From assembly GCF_014641945.1 (NCBI RefSeq), contig NZ_BMIJ01000009.1, positions 124,001-188,000 on the forward strand: 64,000 nt of DNA, read 5' to 3'. Source of the stretch: Marinobacterium zhoushanense. Its GTDB lineage: Bacteria; Pseudomonadota; Gammaproteobacteria; Pseudomonadales; Balneatricaceae. Of the stretch, positions 17,026-26,144 are shown in pieces. The first letter of the stretch is position 1, and the number at the start of each line of letters is the position of its first letter. A program made the position numbers and the translations under genes. The notes beneath the pieces are model-generated. The model searched no databases, was not told where the DNA came from, and worked only from the letters and a program-made list of their open reading frames with translations.

Positions 17026-17817
17026 TCAGCGGCTGGCGGCAAAAAAGGGTAGCCGGCCGAACAGCGGGATGCGCCCGCACAGCCTGAACAGCGGCGTCAT
17101 CAGCTTCTGTAGGCCGCGGTTCAACCAGAACGCCAGCGGTGAAGCGAAGGCCCAGCTCAGCGTGACCAGTGCCATCACCAGACCGCCGACCGCCACATCG
17201 GCAAACCAGTGGGCACCGCCGATCAGTCGCGGCAGGATCAGCCACAGGGTGATCGCGCCCAGGATCAGCCCCTTGATCCAGTGACGGCTGTTGACGGCCA
17301 GAAAACCGAACCAGATCAGCAGGACGCTGGCGTGATCGCCCGGGAAACTGGTCGACGCGCTGTCCTTGGCCGGAATGCCCGGGCGCAGCTCGGAGAACAG
17401 ATAGGCGGGCTCCAGTACCCGTGTCGGGCTGGGGCCGCTCAGGCCGTAATACTGGGTGACTTCGCTGAGCAACTCACGGGCAGGCAGCATCAGGATCATC
17501 AAGCTGAGAAACCCGCACAGGGCCGTTTGCAGTCGCTCTCTGGGCAGCACCAGGGGAAAGGTCAGGAACAGCAGCAGCAACAAACCGGATGCGGCGTCTA
17601 CCTCCCGGGTGTTCATCCAGGCCCAGAACCAGGTCCAGGGGCCGTTGCTCTCCAGGGTGCCGTTCAACGCATAGAACAGGCTGGCGCCCCAAGACTGCCA
17701 GAGGCTGTGTCCGGCAGGCAGTACGTAGCTCAACAGCAGCAGGAGAGCGACGACATGGCCAAGCACGAGGCCGGGCCAGTGCCAGCGGGTGGAAAATAGA
17801 GTTTGCGGGGTGATCAT
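17026..17817 (-). CDS. PAP2-family membrane phosphatase/phosphotransferase
   Basis: A 263-residue protein with about six hydrophobic helices. The phosphatase motifs are present: the first (lysine/arginine) motif is probably in the LRPGIPAKDSAST region, the second is SFPGDHAS with the catalytic histidine, and the third is RLIGGAHWFADVAVGG. Such enzymes remove or transfer phosphate from lipid pyrophosphates at the periplasmic face (undecaprenyl pyrophosphate, lipid A or phosphatidate). Its place beside hslR/hslO is seen in Pseudomonas relatives. Substrate not predictable; an LpxT-like role is one possibility. Confidence 0.85.
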   Translation of the reverse strand: MITPQTLFSTRWHWPGLVLGHVVALLLLLSYVLPAGHSLWQSWGASLFYALNGTLESNGPWTWFWAWMNTREVDAASGLLLLLFLTFPLVLPRERLQTALCGFLSLMILMLPARELLSEVTQYYGLSGPSPTRVLEPAYLFSELRPGIPAKDSASTSFPGDHASVLLIWFGFLAVNSRHWIKGLILGAITLWLILPRLIGGAHWFADVAVGGLVMALVTLSWAFASPLAFWLNRGLQKLMTPLFRLCGRIPLFGRLPFFAASR

Positions 17818-17950
17818 CGAATGCTCAATCGGTTAAAATTGGTCCCTTATTCTAAACATCCCCGAGTTTCGGCTCCAGCGTCCAAACCGCAGGCCGGGTC
17901 CGGGCTCCGTGCAACAGCCCTCTTTTGACAGGCCTTTTTATAGGTGAGAT

Positions 17951-18826
17951 GTGAGTAACAGCGATCAGATCCAGCGTATTCTTTTTGACCAGATCGATGT
18001 CCGTGGCGTGGTGGCGCGGGTGGAGGAAAGCTACCGGGAGGTACTGTCCCGCGCCAGTTATCCGCCGGTAATTCAGCGCGTGCTGGGCGAGATGCTGGCT
18101 GCCGTCAGTCTGCTCAGCTCCAATCTCAAATTCGAAGGCCGCTTGCTGCTGCAGGCCCAGGGGGAGGGTGCGCTGCGGGTACTGATGGCCGAGTGTCGCC
18201 ACCACCATGAACTGCGCGCCATCGCCCGTTTTGACGGCGAGATCGATGACGCGGCGGCATTCAATGAACTGCTGGTCAACGGCCGCCTGGCGCTGACTAT
18301 CGAACCGGATGATGGTCAACGCTATCAGGGTGTGGTGCCGCTCGAGGGCGCCACGCTGGCCGACTGTCTGGAGAGCTATTTCCGCCAGTCGGAACAGCTG
18401 GGTACCACGATCAAGCTCGCCGCGGATGGCCAGCGTGCGGCTGGCATGCTGCTGCAGGTTCTGCCGGCCGCGGGAACCGGCGACGACGATTGGCAGCGGA
18501 TCGGTATGCTGGCGTCGACCTTGCGTGATGAGGAACTGCTGGAGCTGGATAACGAGACCATGCTGTTCCGTCTGTTCCATGAAGAGCAGTGCCGACTCTA
18601 TGAACCCGAGCCGTTGCAGTTCAAGTGTGACTGCACCCGCTCGCGCAGTGCCCACGCCCTGCAGATGATGACCGAAGAGGAGCTGCTTGGACTGGCGCAG
18701 GAGCACGGCGGGGTGATCGAAGTGAGCTGTCACTTCTGCAATGAACTCTACCGTTTCGACTCCGCGGATATCAAAGCGCTGTTCAGCAATGGCGGACCCA
18801 TGGAGGCGCCGGAACAAGTACACTAA
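17951..18826 (+). CDS. hslO: redox-regulated chaperone Hsp33
   Basis: A 291-residue holdase activated by oxidation. The C-terminal zinc switch is intact: C-D-C in FKCDCTRSR and C-H-F-C in VSCHFCNEL, 27 residues apart as in E. coli Hsp33. Under oxidative stress zinc is released, disulfides form, and the protein binds unfolding clients in the cytoplasm. The GTG start at 17951 follows a good AGGTGAG. It is divergent from the PAP2 gene and followed, after a 166-base leader region, by pckA. Confidence 0.95.
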   Translation: MSNSDQIQRILFDQIDVRGVVARVEESYREVLSRASYPPVIQRVLGEMLAAVSLLSSNLKFEGRLLLQAQGEGALRVLMAECRHHHELRAIARFDGEIDDAAAFNELLVNGRLALTIEPDDGQRYQGVVPLEGATLADCLESYFRQSEQLGTTIKLAADGQRAAGMLLQVLPAAGTGDDDWQRIGMLASTLRDEELLELDNETMLFRLFHEEQCRLYEPEPLQFKCDCTRSRSAHALQMMTEEELLGLAQEHGGVIEVSCHFCNELYRFDSADIKALFSNGGPMEAPEQVH

Positions 18827-18992
18827 TGGCGGGCAGCCTTATCCGAAATGAGAAATCTTTCGGGTTATGCTGTCGGGGAAGATGTGCGATAATGCGCCTC
18901 CCCAGAATAACAATTAACGTGGGTCGGACCCGGCTCGCGATAGAACTTATTGCTTTCAGGTAAATTTGGCGTGCAGCCAAGGGAATCAGGTA

Positions 18993-20540
18993 ATGACCAC
19001 AGAAAACGTCAATCGCGTACACGTGAATCCGACCCCGGCCGAGCTGGTTGAACAGGCGATCTCACGCAATGAGGGTGTTCTGGCGGACACCGGCGCATTA
19101 GTCGTAACCACAGGCAAGCGCACCGGACGCTCTCCGATGGATCGCTATATCGTTGAAGAGCCGAGCACTGCCGATGCGATCGATTGGGGCAGCATCAACC
19201 GTCCGTTTGATGCGGACAAGTTCGATGCCCTGTGGGATCGTGTCCAGGCGTATGTAGCCGACCAGGAACACTTCGTGTCTCACGTTCACGTCGGTTCAGA
19301 CCCCAGCCACTATCTGCCGGTCGAGATGACGACCCAGACCGCGTGGCAGAACCTGTTCGGCCTGAACCTGTTCATCCGTCCGCACGAGTACAACCCGAAG
19401 GGTAAGGAAGAGTGGCAGGTCCTCAACGTATCCGGCTTCGAGTGCGTACCGGAGCGTGACGGCACCAACTCCGATGGCTGTGTCATCCTGAACTTTGCCA
19501 AGCGCAAGGTGCTGATCGCCGGTATGCGCTACGCCGGTGAGATGAAGAAGGCGATGTTCTCGGTGCAGAACTTCCTGCTGCCGGAGAAGGATGTGCTGCC
19601 GATGCACTGCTCCGCGAATATCGGTGAAGATGGTTCCACCACCCTGTTCTTCGGCCTGTCCGGTACCGGTAAAACCACCCTCTCCGCCGATCCGACCCGT
19701 TACCTGATCGGTGACGATGAGCACGGCTGGGGCAAGGGCGTGGTGTTCAACCTGGAGGGTGGCTGTTACGCCAAAACCATCAACCTGAGCAAAAAGAACG
19801 AGCCGATCATCTGGGACGCCATCCGTTTTGGTGCCATCGTTGAAAACGTGCACCTGGACGCCAAGCGTCATGCCGACTACAACGATACCCATCTGACCGA
19901 GAACGGCCGCTGCGCCTACCCGCTTGAGCACGTCGACAAGCGCTCGGCGACCAACATGGGTGGCGAGCCCGATTCCATCGTCTTCCTGACCTGCGACCTG
20001 ACCGGGGTTCTGCCGCCGGTATCGGTGTTGACCAAGGAAGCAGCGGCATACCACTTCCTGTCCGGCTACACCGCGCTGGTCGGTTCCACCGAGATGGGTT
20101 CTGGCGGTGGTATCAAGTCCACCTTCTCCACCTGCTTCGGTGCGCCCTTCTTCCCGCGTCCGGCACATGTCTATGCCGATCTGCTGATCAAGCGTATCGA
20201 AGAGTTCGGTTCCCGCGTCTACCTGGTCAACACCGGTTGGACCGGCGGTTCCTACGGTACCGGTGAGCGCTTCAGCATCCCCACCACGCGCGGCATCATC
20301 AGCGCGATCCAGAGCGGGGCATTGAAGAGCTGCGAGACCGAGCACCTGTCGGGTATCAATCTGTCGGTACCGCTGGAAGTGCCGGGCGTCGATGCCGCTC
20401 TGCTGAATCCGCGCAAGACCTGGGCCGACCCGGCCGCATACGATGCGGCAGCGGCGAAGCTGATCGAGCAGTTCGTTAACAACTTCAAGAAGTTCGACGG
20501 TATCTCCGAAGCGATCGTGGTCGCGGGTCCGCAGCTGTAA
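18993..20540 (+). CDS. pckA: ATP-dependent phosphoenolpyruvate carboxykinase
   Basis: A 515-residue gluconeogenic enzyme that makes phosphoenolpyruvate from oxaloacetate and ATP. The P-loop GLSGTGKTTLS is at 221-231, followed by the metal-binding GDDEHGW. Its length matches Pseudomonas-type enzymes and it is the ATP-using family, not the GTP type. Start at 18993 with AAGGGA 8 bases upstream; the nine extra residues of the longer frame lack such a site. A possible -10 GATAAT lies around 18889. It ends in a strong terminator shared with ppx. Confidence 0.97.
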   Translation: MTTENVNRVHVNPTPAELVEQAISRNEGVLADTGALVVTTGKRTGRSPMDRYIVEEPSTADAIDWGSINRPFDADKFDALWDRVQAYVADQEHFVSHVHVGSDPSHYLPVEMTTQTAWQNLFGLNLFIRPHEYNPKGKEEWQVLNVSGFECVPERDGTNSDGCVILNFAKRKVLIAGMRYAGEMKKAMFSVQNFLLPEKDVLPMHCSANIGEDGSTTLFFGLSGTGKTTLSADPTRYLIGDDEHGWGKGVVFNLEGGCYAKTINLSKKNEPIIWDAIRFGAIVENVHLDAKRHADYNDTHLTENGRCAYPLEHVDKRSATNMGGEPDSIVFLTCDLTGVLPPVSVLTKEAAAYHFLSGYTALVGSTEMGSGGGIKSTFSTCFGAPFFPRPAHVYADLLIKRIEEFGSRVYLVNTGWTGGSYGTGERFSIPTTRGIISAIQSGALKSCETEHLSGINLSVPLEVPGVDAALLNPRKTWADPAAYDAAAAKLIEQFVNNFKKFDGISEAIVVAGPQL

Positions 20541-20560
20541 GCTGCGACCCAAATGCAAAC

Positions 20561-20590
20561 AAAAACGCCCCGTGTCAACGGGGCGTTTTT
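20561..20590. terminator. bidirectional terminator between pckA and ppx
   Basis: AAAAACGCCCC (20561-20571) pairs perfectly with GGGGCGTTTTT (20580-20590) around an 8-base loop. A- and T-runs on the two sides make it functional on both strands, for the convergent genes pckA and ppx. Confidence 0.9.
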
Positions 20591-20612
20591 GTTTCTGCCG
20601 CAGGCCGAGGCG

Positions 20613-22130
20613 TCACTGGATCTTCAGTTCGAAACCGATGGCACGCAGGTAATCCGCCTCGTTATCGAGGTCGGCACGGGTCAGTGGATAGTGGTCGAGC
20701 CAACCGGTCGGAAAGCGCAGGTTGAGTAATTTATCGTCGACCCTCAGTTCAATTGCCGGTAGGCGGGCAGAGCTGCGGCTGCGATGCAGGATCACCGCCA
20801 GGCGCAGCAGCAGGCAGAGCTTGCGATAGCTGCACTGGCGCGACTCGGGCAGCAGGCGGTACTCCTCCTTGGGGAACTTGCGACGGTGGCCGCGCACGAG
20901 AAAGGCAAGCAGCTGCTGTTCGGTATTGGTGAAGCCCGGCAGGTCAGAGTGCTGCAGCAGGTAGGCGCTGTGTTTGTGGAACTGGGTGTGGGCGATGGTC
21001 AGGCCGATCTCATGGGTGCGTGCGGCCCAGCTCAGCATATCGTGAAATTCGTCCTCCTCCAGGCCCCACGCCTGGCGCACCTGGGCAAGCAGGTACAGGG
21101 CGCTGGCCTCGATTCGTTGCGAATGACCGGCGTCGACATGGTAGCGCTTTTTCAGCGCCTTGATGGTACGTTCGCGCACATCCTCATGGCGCAGGCGGCC
21201 CGCCATGTCGTACAGCAACCCCTCACGCAGGGCTCCGTCGGAATAATCCATCGTCTCAATGCCGAGCAGTTCGAAGATGGCGAGCAGGATGGCAACGCCG
21301 GCCGGCAGCAACGCACGACGCGTCGGCTTGACGCCTTCGATATCGATCTTGTCCGTATGGCCGAAGCTAATCAGGCGCTCTTTTGCCGCGATCAGCCCCT
21401 TATAGGTGATCTGGTCGCCCATATTTAGCGTGATACAGGCCTGACGCACCGCTTTGGCGGTACCGGATGAGCCGATCGTGCTGTCCCAGCTTAAACGCCG
21501 GTAATCGCGTCGGATGGCGAGGAGCTCACGGGCGGCGGCGGTACGTGCCGAATCGAATGCGCTCTGGCTGATGTTGCCGTCGGCGAAGAAACGCTGAGTG
21601 TAGCTGACGCAGCCCATATGCAGGCTTTCCAGCTTCAGCGGTTCGAAGCGGGAGCCGATGATGAACTCGGTGCTGCCGCCGCCAATGTCGATGACCAGAC
21701 GGCGGTCATTATCATCGGCCAGGGTATGGGCAACGCCAAGGTAGACCAGGCGGGCTTCCTCGCGACCGGCGATCACCTCGATCGGTGTGCCCATCACCCG
21801 TTGTGCGCGGGTGATGAACTCGGTGCGGTTTTTTGCCTCGCGCAGGGCATTGGTAGCGACCACGCGGATCGCGCTGCGCGGAAGCTCCGATACCCGTTGC
21901 GCGAATCGGCTCAGGCACTCCAGCCCCCGCTGCTGAGCCTCTTCACTGAGATAACTGTTGGCATCGAGCCCGGCGCCGAGCTGCACCTTCTCCGACATCA
22001 CATCGATAGGTTTGAGCTCGCCGTCAGCGACGCGGGCTACGACGATGTGAAAACTGTTGGAGCCCAGATCGATCGCCGCCATCAATTTGTCCTGCTGGCC
22101 GCTATCCGCAGTTTTATCCTGTTCGAGCAT
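20613..22130 (-). CDS. ppx: exopolyphosphatase
   Basis: A 505-residue member of the Ppx/GppA family. The ASKHA-fold motifs are visible: AAIDLGSNSFHIVVAR at the N-terminus, and VIDIGGGSTEFIIG as the second phosphate loop, with an HD-like helical C-terminal domain (THEIGLTIAH). It releases phosphate processively from polyphosphate chains; GppA activity on pppGpp is an alternative. Start is uncertain: ATG at 22130 is taken, but a GTG at 22160 in frame would add ten residues. Divergence from trxA followed by rho is typical of Pseudomonas relatives. Confidence 0.93.
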   Translation of the reverse strand: MLEQDKTADSGQQDKLMAAIDLGSNSFHIVVARVADGELKPIDVMSEKVQLGAGLDANSYLSEEAQQRGLECLSRFAQRVSELPRSAIRVVATNALREAKNRTEFITRAQRVMGTPIEVIAGREEARLVYLGVAHTLADDNDRRLVIDIGGGSTEFIIGSRFEPLKLESLHMGCVSYTQRFFADGNISQSAFDSARTAAARELLAIRRDYRRLSWDSTIGSSGTAKAVRQACITLNMGDQITYKGLIAAKERLISFGHTDKIDIEGVKPTRRALLPAGVAILLAIFELLGIETMDYSDGALREGLLYDMAGRLRHEDVRERTIKALKKRYHVDAGHSQRIEASALYLLAQVRQAWGLEEDEFHDMLSWAARTHEIGLTIAHTQFHKHSAYLLQHSDLPGFTNTEQQLLAFLVRGHRRKFPKEEYRLLPESRQCSYRKLCLLLRLAVILHRSRSSARLPAIELRVDDKLLNLRFPTGWLDHYPLTRADLDNEADYLRAIGFELKIQ

Positions 22131-22312
22131 GCTGTGGCGGATCTCCGTTTGCTGCTTCACTCCACTCCGGTGCGTCGCCGGATCTCTGTACAGACAGCAG
22201 CCCAAAGCGGCCGGCATTGCTGGCCTGCGCGGGGTGCGAGAGCGAAAGATTACCAGAACTTATTCGTTGGTGCAGGCGCAAAAACCCTGCATTGGGCGTG
22301 ATTATTGGGCTG

Positions 22313-22342
22313 TTCACATTGGTTTGATGCTGGTGGTATTAT
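22313..22342 (+). promoter_or_regulatory. promoter of trxA
   Basis: TTCACA (22313-22318) and TATTAT (22337-22342) are each one base from consensus and are 18 bases apart, about 50 bases before the trxA ATG. Confidence 0.65.
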
Positions 22343-22390
22343 CACTGGTCAGATTTTTCAACGCACCAGGTGCACTGGAGAGCAGAGCTA

Positions 22391-22717
22391 ATGAGCGAAA
22401 ACATCGTAAGCGTCACCGATGCCAGCTTCGAAGAAGAGGTATTGAAAGCGGAAGGCGCCGTCCTGGTTGATTACTGGGCTGAGTGGTGTGGTCCATGCAA
22501 AATGATCGCACCGGTACTGGAAGAGATCGCCAAGGAGTACGCCGGCCGTCTGAAGGTCTGCAAGCTCAATATCGATGAAAACAATGAGACACCGCCAAAA
22601 TTCGGTATCCGTGGTATTCCAACCCTGATGCTGTTCAAGGGTGGCAACGTGGAAGCAACCAAGGTCGGCGCGCTGTCCAAGTCACAGCTGGCGGCCTTCG
22701 TTGACGCCAACCTCTGA
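22391..22717 (+). CDS. trxA: thioredoxin 1
   Basis: A 108-residue cytoplasmic thioredoxin with the redox-active WCGPCK motif (Cys33, Cys36) and the cis-proline loop GIPTLMLF. It reduces disulfides in ribonucleotide reductase, PAPS reductase, peroxiredoxins and others, and is itself reduced by thioredoxin reductase. Start at 22391 (MSENIVSVTD), with GGAG upstream. A strong promoter precedes it. rho follows after 223 bases, as in many gammaproteobacteria. Confidence 0.97.
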   Translation: MSENIVSVTDASFEEEVLKAEGAVLVDYWAEWCGPCKMIAPVLEEIAKEYAGRLKVCKLNIDENNETPPKFGIRGIPTLMLFKGGNVEATKVGALSKSQLAAFVDANL

Positions 22718-22940
22718 TCGTCTGGCGAACTGACGCGATGAGCCGGTTTCCGGCCATTGCGTTTTCTTAGTTCGCGTGCTGGACAGCTCATCCCTTAGGC
22801 TTTATAGTGTTTTTCACTTATCTGTCCGGCCTCAGGGCCTGCTTCAGGTGTTATGCCTGAGCACTTAACTATTTCTTCCGACTAACCTTTCCGGTCTCCA
22901 TCCTGACTATCGGCCACCTTTAGGCTGTTCCCAAAAAACT
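22718..22940 (+). promoter_or_regulatory. trxA-rho intergenic leader
   Basis: A 223-base untranslated region precedes rho. It begins with a short hairpin (GCCGG 22742-22746 with CCGGC 22750-22754) followed by a T-rich stretch, and continues as a C/T-rich leader with little structure. Rho is known to repress its own gene through its leader in E. coli; the unstructured pyrimidine-rich RNA would suit that. No promoter was pinned down. Confidence 0.4.
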
Positions 22941-24200
22941 ATGAATCTTACCGAACTTAAAACGAAAAGTGTTCCGGAACTTCTGGATATCGCTACCGAA
23001 ATGGGCCTTGAAAACATGGCTCGCTCCCGCAAACAGGACGTGATCTTCGCGATTTTGAAGAAGCACGCAAAAAGCGGCGAGGATATCTACGGTGACGGTG
23101 TTCTCGAGATCCTGCAGGACGGCTTCGGTTTCCTTCGCTCTGCAGACTCCTCCTACCTCGCCGGCCCCGACGACATCTACGTTTCCCCCAGTCAAATCCG
23201 CCGTTTTAACCTCCGCACCGGCGATACCATTTCCGGCAAGATTCGCCCGCCCAAGGATGGCGAACGCTACTTCGCGCTGCTGAAGGTCAACGAGATCAAC
23301 TATGATCGACCGGAGAACGCGAAGAACAAGATTCTGTTTGAGAACCTGACGCCGCTGTTCGCACAGAAGCGCCTGCGTATGGAGATAGGTAACGGCAGTA
23401 CCGAGGATATCACGGCCCGTGTTATCGACCTGGTTTGCCCCATGGGTAAGGGCCAGCGCGCACTGATCGTGTCGCCGCCAAAGGCCGGTAAGACGCTGAT
23501 GCTGCAGAACATCGCCAACAGCATCACCCGTAACAACCCGGAGTGTTACCTGATCGTGCTGCTGATCGACGAGCGCCCGGAGGAGGTGACCGACATGCAG
23601 CGCACCGTGCGCGGCGAAGTGGTGGCATCCACCTTTGACGAGCCGCCGTCACGCCACGTGCAGGTTGCCGAGATGGTGCTGGAGAAGGCCAAGCGTCTGA
23701 CCGAGCACAAGAAGGATGTGGTCATTCTGCTCGACTCCATCACCCGTCTGGCCCGTGCCTACAACACCGTGATCCCGTCCTCCGGCAAGGTGCTGACCGG
23801 TGGTGTCGATGCTCACGCGCTGGAGCGTCCGAAGCGCTTCTTCGGTGCCGCGCGTAACATCGAAGAGGGCGGCAGCTTGACCATCATCGCCACCGCGCTG
23901 GTCGATACCGGCTCCAAGATGGACGAGGTCATCTTCGAGGAGTTCAAGGGTACCGGTAACTCCGAAGTACACCTGGATCGCAAGATCGCTGAGCGCCGTG
24001 TGTTCCCGGCGATCAACATCCGCCGCTCCAGCACCCGTCGCGAAGATCTGCTGACCACCGAGGAGGAGCTGCAGCGGATGTGGATTCTGCGCAAGCTGCT
24101 CGACTCGATGGAAGATACCGCGGCAACCGAGTTCGTCATCGACAAGCTGAAGGACTTCAAGACCAACGACGAGTTCTTCATGTCGATGAAGCGCAAGTAA
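22941..24200 (+). CDS. rho: transcription termination factor Rho
   Basis: A 419-residue hexameric RNA-dependent ATPase. The order of domains is N-terminal helix bundle (MNLTELKTKSVPELL), cold-shock-like RNA-binding fold with DGFGFLR at 60-66, and the ATPase with P-loop PPKAGKT at 179-185. The C-terminal R-loop and secondary RNA-binding elements follow (for example GKVLTGGVDAHAL). It is full length and very conserved. There is no clear Shine-Dalgarno upstream of the ATG. Confidence 0.98.
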   Translation: MNLTELKTKSVPELLDIATEMGLENMARSRKQDVIFAILKKHAKSGEDIYGDGVLEILQDGFGFLRSADSSYLAGPDDIYVSPSQIRRFNLRTGDTISGKIRPPKDGERYFALLKVNEINYDRPENAKNKILFENLTPLFAQKRLRMEIGNGSTEDITARVIDLVCPMGKGQRALIVSPPKAGKTLMLQNIANSITRNNPECYLIVLLIDERPEEVTDMQRTVRGEVVASTFDEPPSRHVQVAEMVLEKAKRLTEHKKDVVILLDSITRLARAYNTVIPSSGKVLTGGVDAHALERPKRFFGAARNIEEGGSLTIIATALVDTGSKMDEVIFEEFKGTGNSEVHLDRKIAERRVFPAINIRRSSTRREDLLTTEEELQRMWILRKLLDSMEDTAATEFVIDKLKDFKTNDEFFMSMKRK

Positions 24201-24299
24201 CCGCGCGACCGTTTGGCAACAGGGTGAGTGAGGGGAGCCTGGTTCAGTGCTTCGCTACTCACCCTTTTTATTTTCCACCGGCAAAGAGTTCGATTGCTG

Positions 24300-25784
24300 A
24301 TGAGTAACCCCAAGTACAAGGATCTGCGCGACTTCCTCAAGATGCTGGAGGCGCGCGGCGAGCTAAAACGGATCAAGGTCGAGGTTGATCCCTACCTGGA
24401 GATGACCGAGATCAGCGACCGCACCCTGAGGGCAGGCGGTCCGGCGCTGCTGTTTGAAAACCCCAAGGGCTACCGCTACCCGGTATTGACCAACCTGTTT
24501 GGTACGCCGGAGCGGGTGGCGCTGGGTATGGGTGAGGAGTCGGTGACGGCGCTGCGTGAAGTGGGCAAGCTGCTGGCCCAACTGAAGGAGCCGGAGCCGC
24601 CGAAGGGGATGAAGGATGCCTGGGAGAAGCTGCCGATCTTCAAGCAGGTGCTGAACATGGGGCCTAAGGTGGTCAAGAATGCGCCCTGCCAGCACACCCT
24701 GATAGAAGGTGACGACGTCGACCTGTACCAGCTGCCGATCCAGACCTGCTGGCCCGGCGATGCCGGTCCCCTGGTGACCTGGCCGCTGGTGGTGACACGC
24801 GGACCTGAGAAACCACGGCAGAACCTGGGCATCTACCGTCAGCAACTGATCGGGCGCAACAAGCTGATCATGCGCTGGCTCTCCCATCGTGGCGGTGCGC
24901 TGGATTTCCGCGAGTGGAAACTCAAACATCCAGGTGAGCGCTTTCCCGTCGCAGTGGCGCTTGGGGCCGACCCTGCGACCATCCTCGGTGCCGTTACCCC
25001 GGTGCCCGACACACTGTCGGAATACGCCTTTGCCGGCCTCTTGCGCGGCGGCAAGACCGAAGTGGTGAAGTGCCTCGGCAGTGACCTGCAGGTGCCGGCC
25101 AGTGCCGAGATCATCCTGGAGGGCTATATCGATCCGAACGAGATGGCCGACGAAGGACCGTTCGGCGACCATACCGGCTATTACAACGAGGTGGACCGTT
25201 TTCCGGTGTTCACTGTGGAGCGCATCACCCAGCGCGAGGTGCCGATCTACCACAGCACCTATACCGGCCGCCCACCGGATGAGCCGGCGGTGCTGGGGGT
25301 GGCATTGAACGAGGTGTTCGTGCCGATCCTGCAGAAACAGTTCCCGGAGATCGTCGACTTCTACTTGCCGCCCGAGGGCTGCTCCTACCGCATGGCGGTG
25401 GTGACGATGAAGAAGCAGTATCCCGGGCACGCCAAGCGGGTGATGATGGGGGTCTGGTCCTTCCTCAGACAGTTCATGTACACCAAGTTCGTTATCGTCT
25501 GCGACGACGACGTCAACGCCCGCGACTGGAACGACGTGATCTGGGCGATCACCACGCGCATGGATCCCAGCCGTGACACACTGCTGATCGACAACACGCC
25601 GATCGACTATCTCGATTTCGCCTCGCCGGTGTCCGGACTGGGTTCGAAGATGGGGATGGACGCCACCAACAAGTGGCCGGGCGAAACCGACCGTGAATGG
25701 GGCGTGCCGATCGAGATGGATCAGCAGGTGAAGAGCCGCGTCGATCAGCTCTGGGATGAGCTGGGTATCTTCGATGACCGTTGA
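24300..25784 (+). CDS. ubiD: 3-octaprenyl-4-hydroxybenzoate carboxy-lyase UbiD
   Basis: A 494-residue decarboxylase of ubiquinone synthesis that uses the prenylated flavin made by UbiX. It removes the carboxyl group from 4-hydroxy-3-polyprenylbenzoate. The family's conserved stretches are present (GRNKLIMRWLSHRGGALD, EGPFGDHTGYY, TYTGRPPDEPAVLG). Start at 24300 (MSNPKYKDLRDFLK) matches E. coli UbiD; the frame from 24228 would add unrelated residues overlapping the rho trailer. It overlaps the following ferredoxin gene by 11 bases. Confidence 0.96.
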   Translation: MSNPKYKDLRDFLKMLEARGELKRIKVEVDPYLEMTEISDRTLRAGGPALLFENPKGYRYPVLTNLFGTPERVALGMGEESVTALREVGKLLAQLKEPEPPKGMKDAWEKLPIFKQVLNMGPKVVKNAPCQHTLIEGDDVDLYQLPIQTCWPGDAGPLVTWPLVVTRGPEKPRQNLGIYRQQLIGRNKLIMRWLSHRGGALDFREWKLKHPGERFPVAVALGADPATILGAVTPVPDTLSEYAFAGLLRGGKTEVVKCLGSDLQVPASAEIILEGYIDPNEMADEGPFGDHTGYYNEVDRFPVFTVERITQREVPIYHSTYTGRPPDEPAVLGVALNEVFVPILQKQFPEIVDFYLPPEGCSYRMAVVTMKKQYPGHAKRVMMGVWSFLRQFMYTKFVIVCDDDVNARDWNDVIWAITTRMDPSRDTLLIDNTPIDYLDFASPVSGLGSKMGMDATNKWPGETDREWGVPIEMDQQVKSRVDQLWDELGIFDDR

Positions 25785-26079
25785 ACACTGGCAGGTGTCG
25801 CTGCCGGAGGATGGCCTGGCGCTGACTCTGGCGGCGGATATTACCCTGTTGCAGGGGCTGCTCGACGCCGGGCTGGCCCTGCGCCATGCTTGCCGCAACG
25901 GGGTGTGCGAGATCTGCACAGCCTGGCTGATAAGCGGTGAGGTAGAGCAGCGTTATCCACAGGGGCATTTCTGTGGTTGCAAGCTGGATCCGCCGAGGAT
26001 CCAGCTCTGTACCGCGCAGGCACGCAGTGCTCTGGTATTGCGCCTGGCGCCTTACGCGCGGCTTAAGCGCGACGCTTGA
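25774..26079 (+). CDS. small 2Fe-2S ferredoxin, plant type
   Basis: A 101-residue protein with the plant-type cluster ligands Cys40, Cys45, Cys48 (HACRNGVCEICTA) and Cys79 (QLCTAQ), i.e. C-x4-C-x2-C-x30-C. Two further cysteines at 67 and 69 are unusual. It would carry single electrons in the cytoplasm. Proteins encoded next to ubiD in Pseudomonas relatives are, to my knowledge, often a ferredoxin fused to a flavin reductase; here only the ferredoxin half is present and no reductase remnant follows. The 11-base overlap with ubiD means coupled translation. A role in ubiquinone synthesis is possible but unproven. Confidence 0.82.
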   Translation: MTVEHWQVSLPEDGLALTLAADITLLQGLLDAGLALRHACRNGVCEICTAWLISGEVEQRYPQGHFCGCKLDPPRIQLCTAQARSALVLRLAPYARLKRDA

Positions 26080-26144
26080 GCAGGGCTGCTATTTACCACC
26101 AGGCAAAGGGCGCAGCCTAAGCATTCAATGGCATCGCATCCGGT

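Noticed and set aside
19296..20558. 420-residue minus-strand frame opposite pckA
   Set aside because: Shadow frame; composition is unlike a real protein and pckA is certain.
24363..25919. 518-residue minus-strand frame opposite ubiD
   Set aside because: Histidine/arginine-rich shadow typical of GC-rich genes; ubiD on the plus strand is certain.
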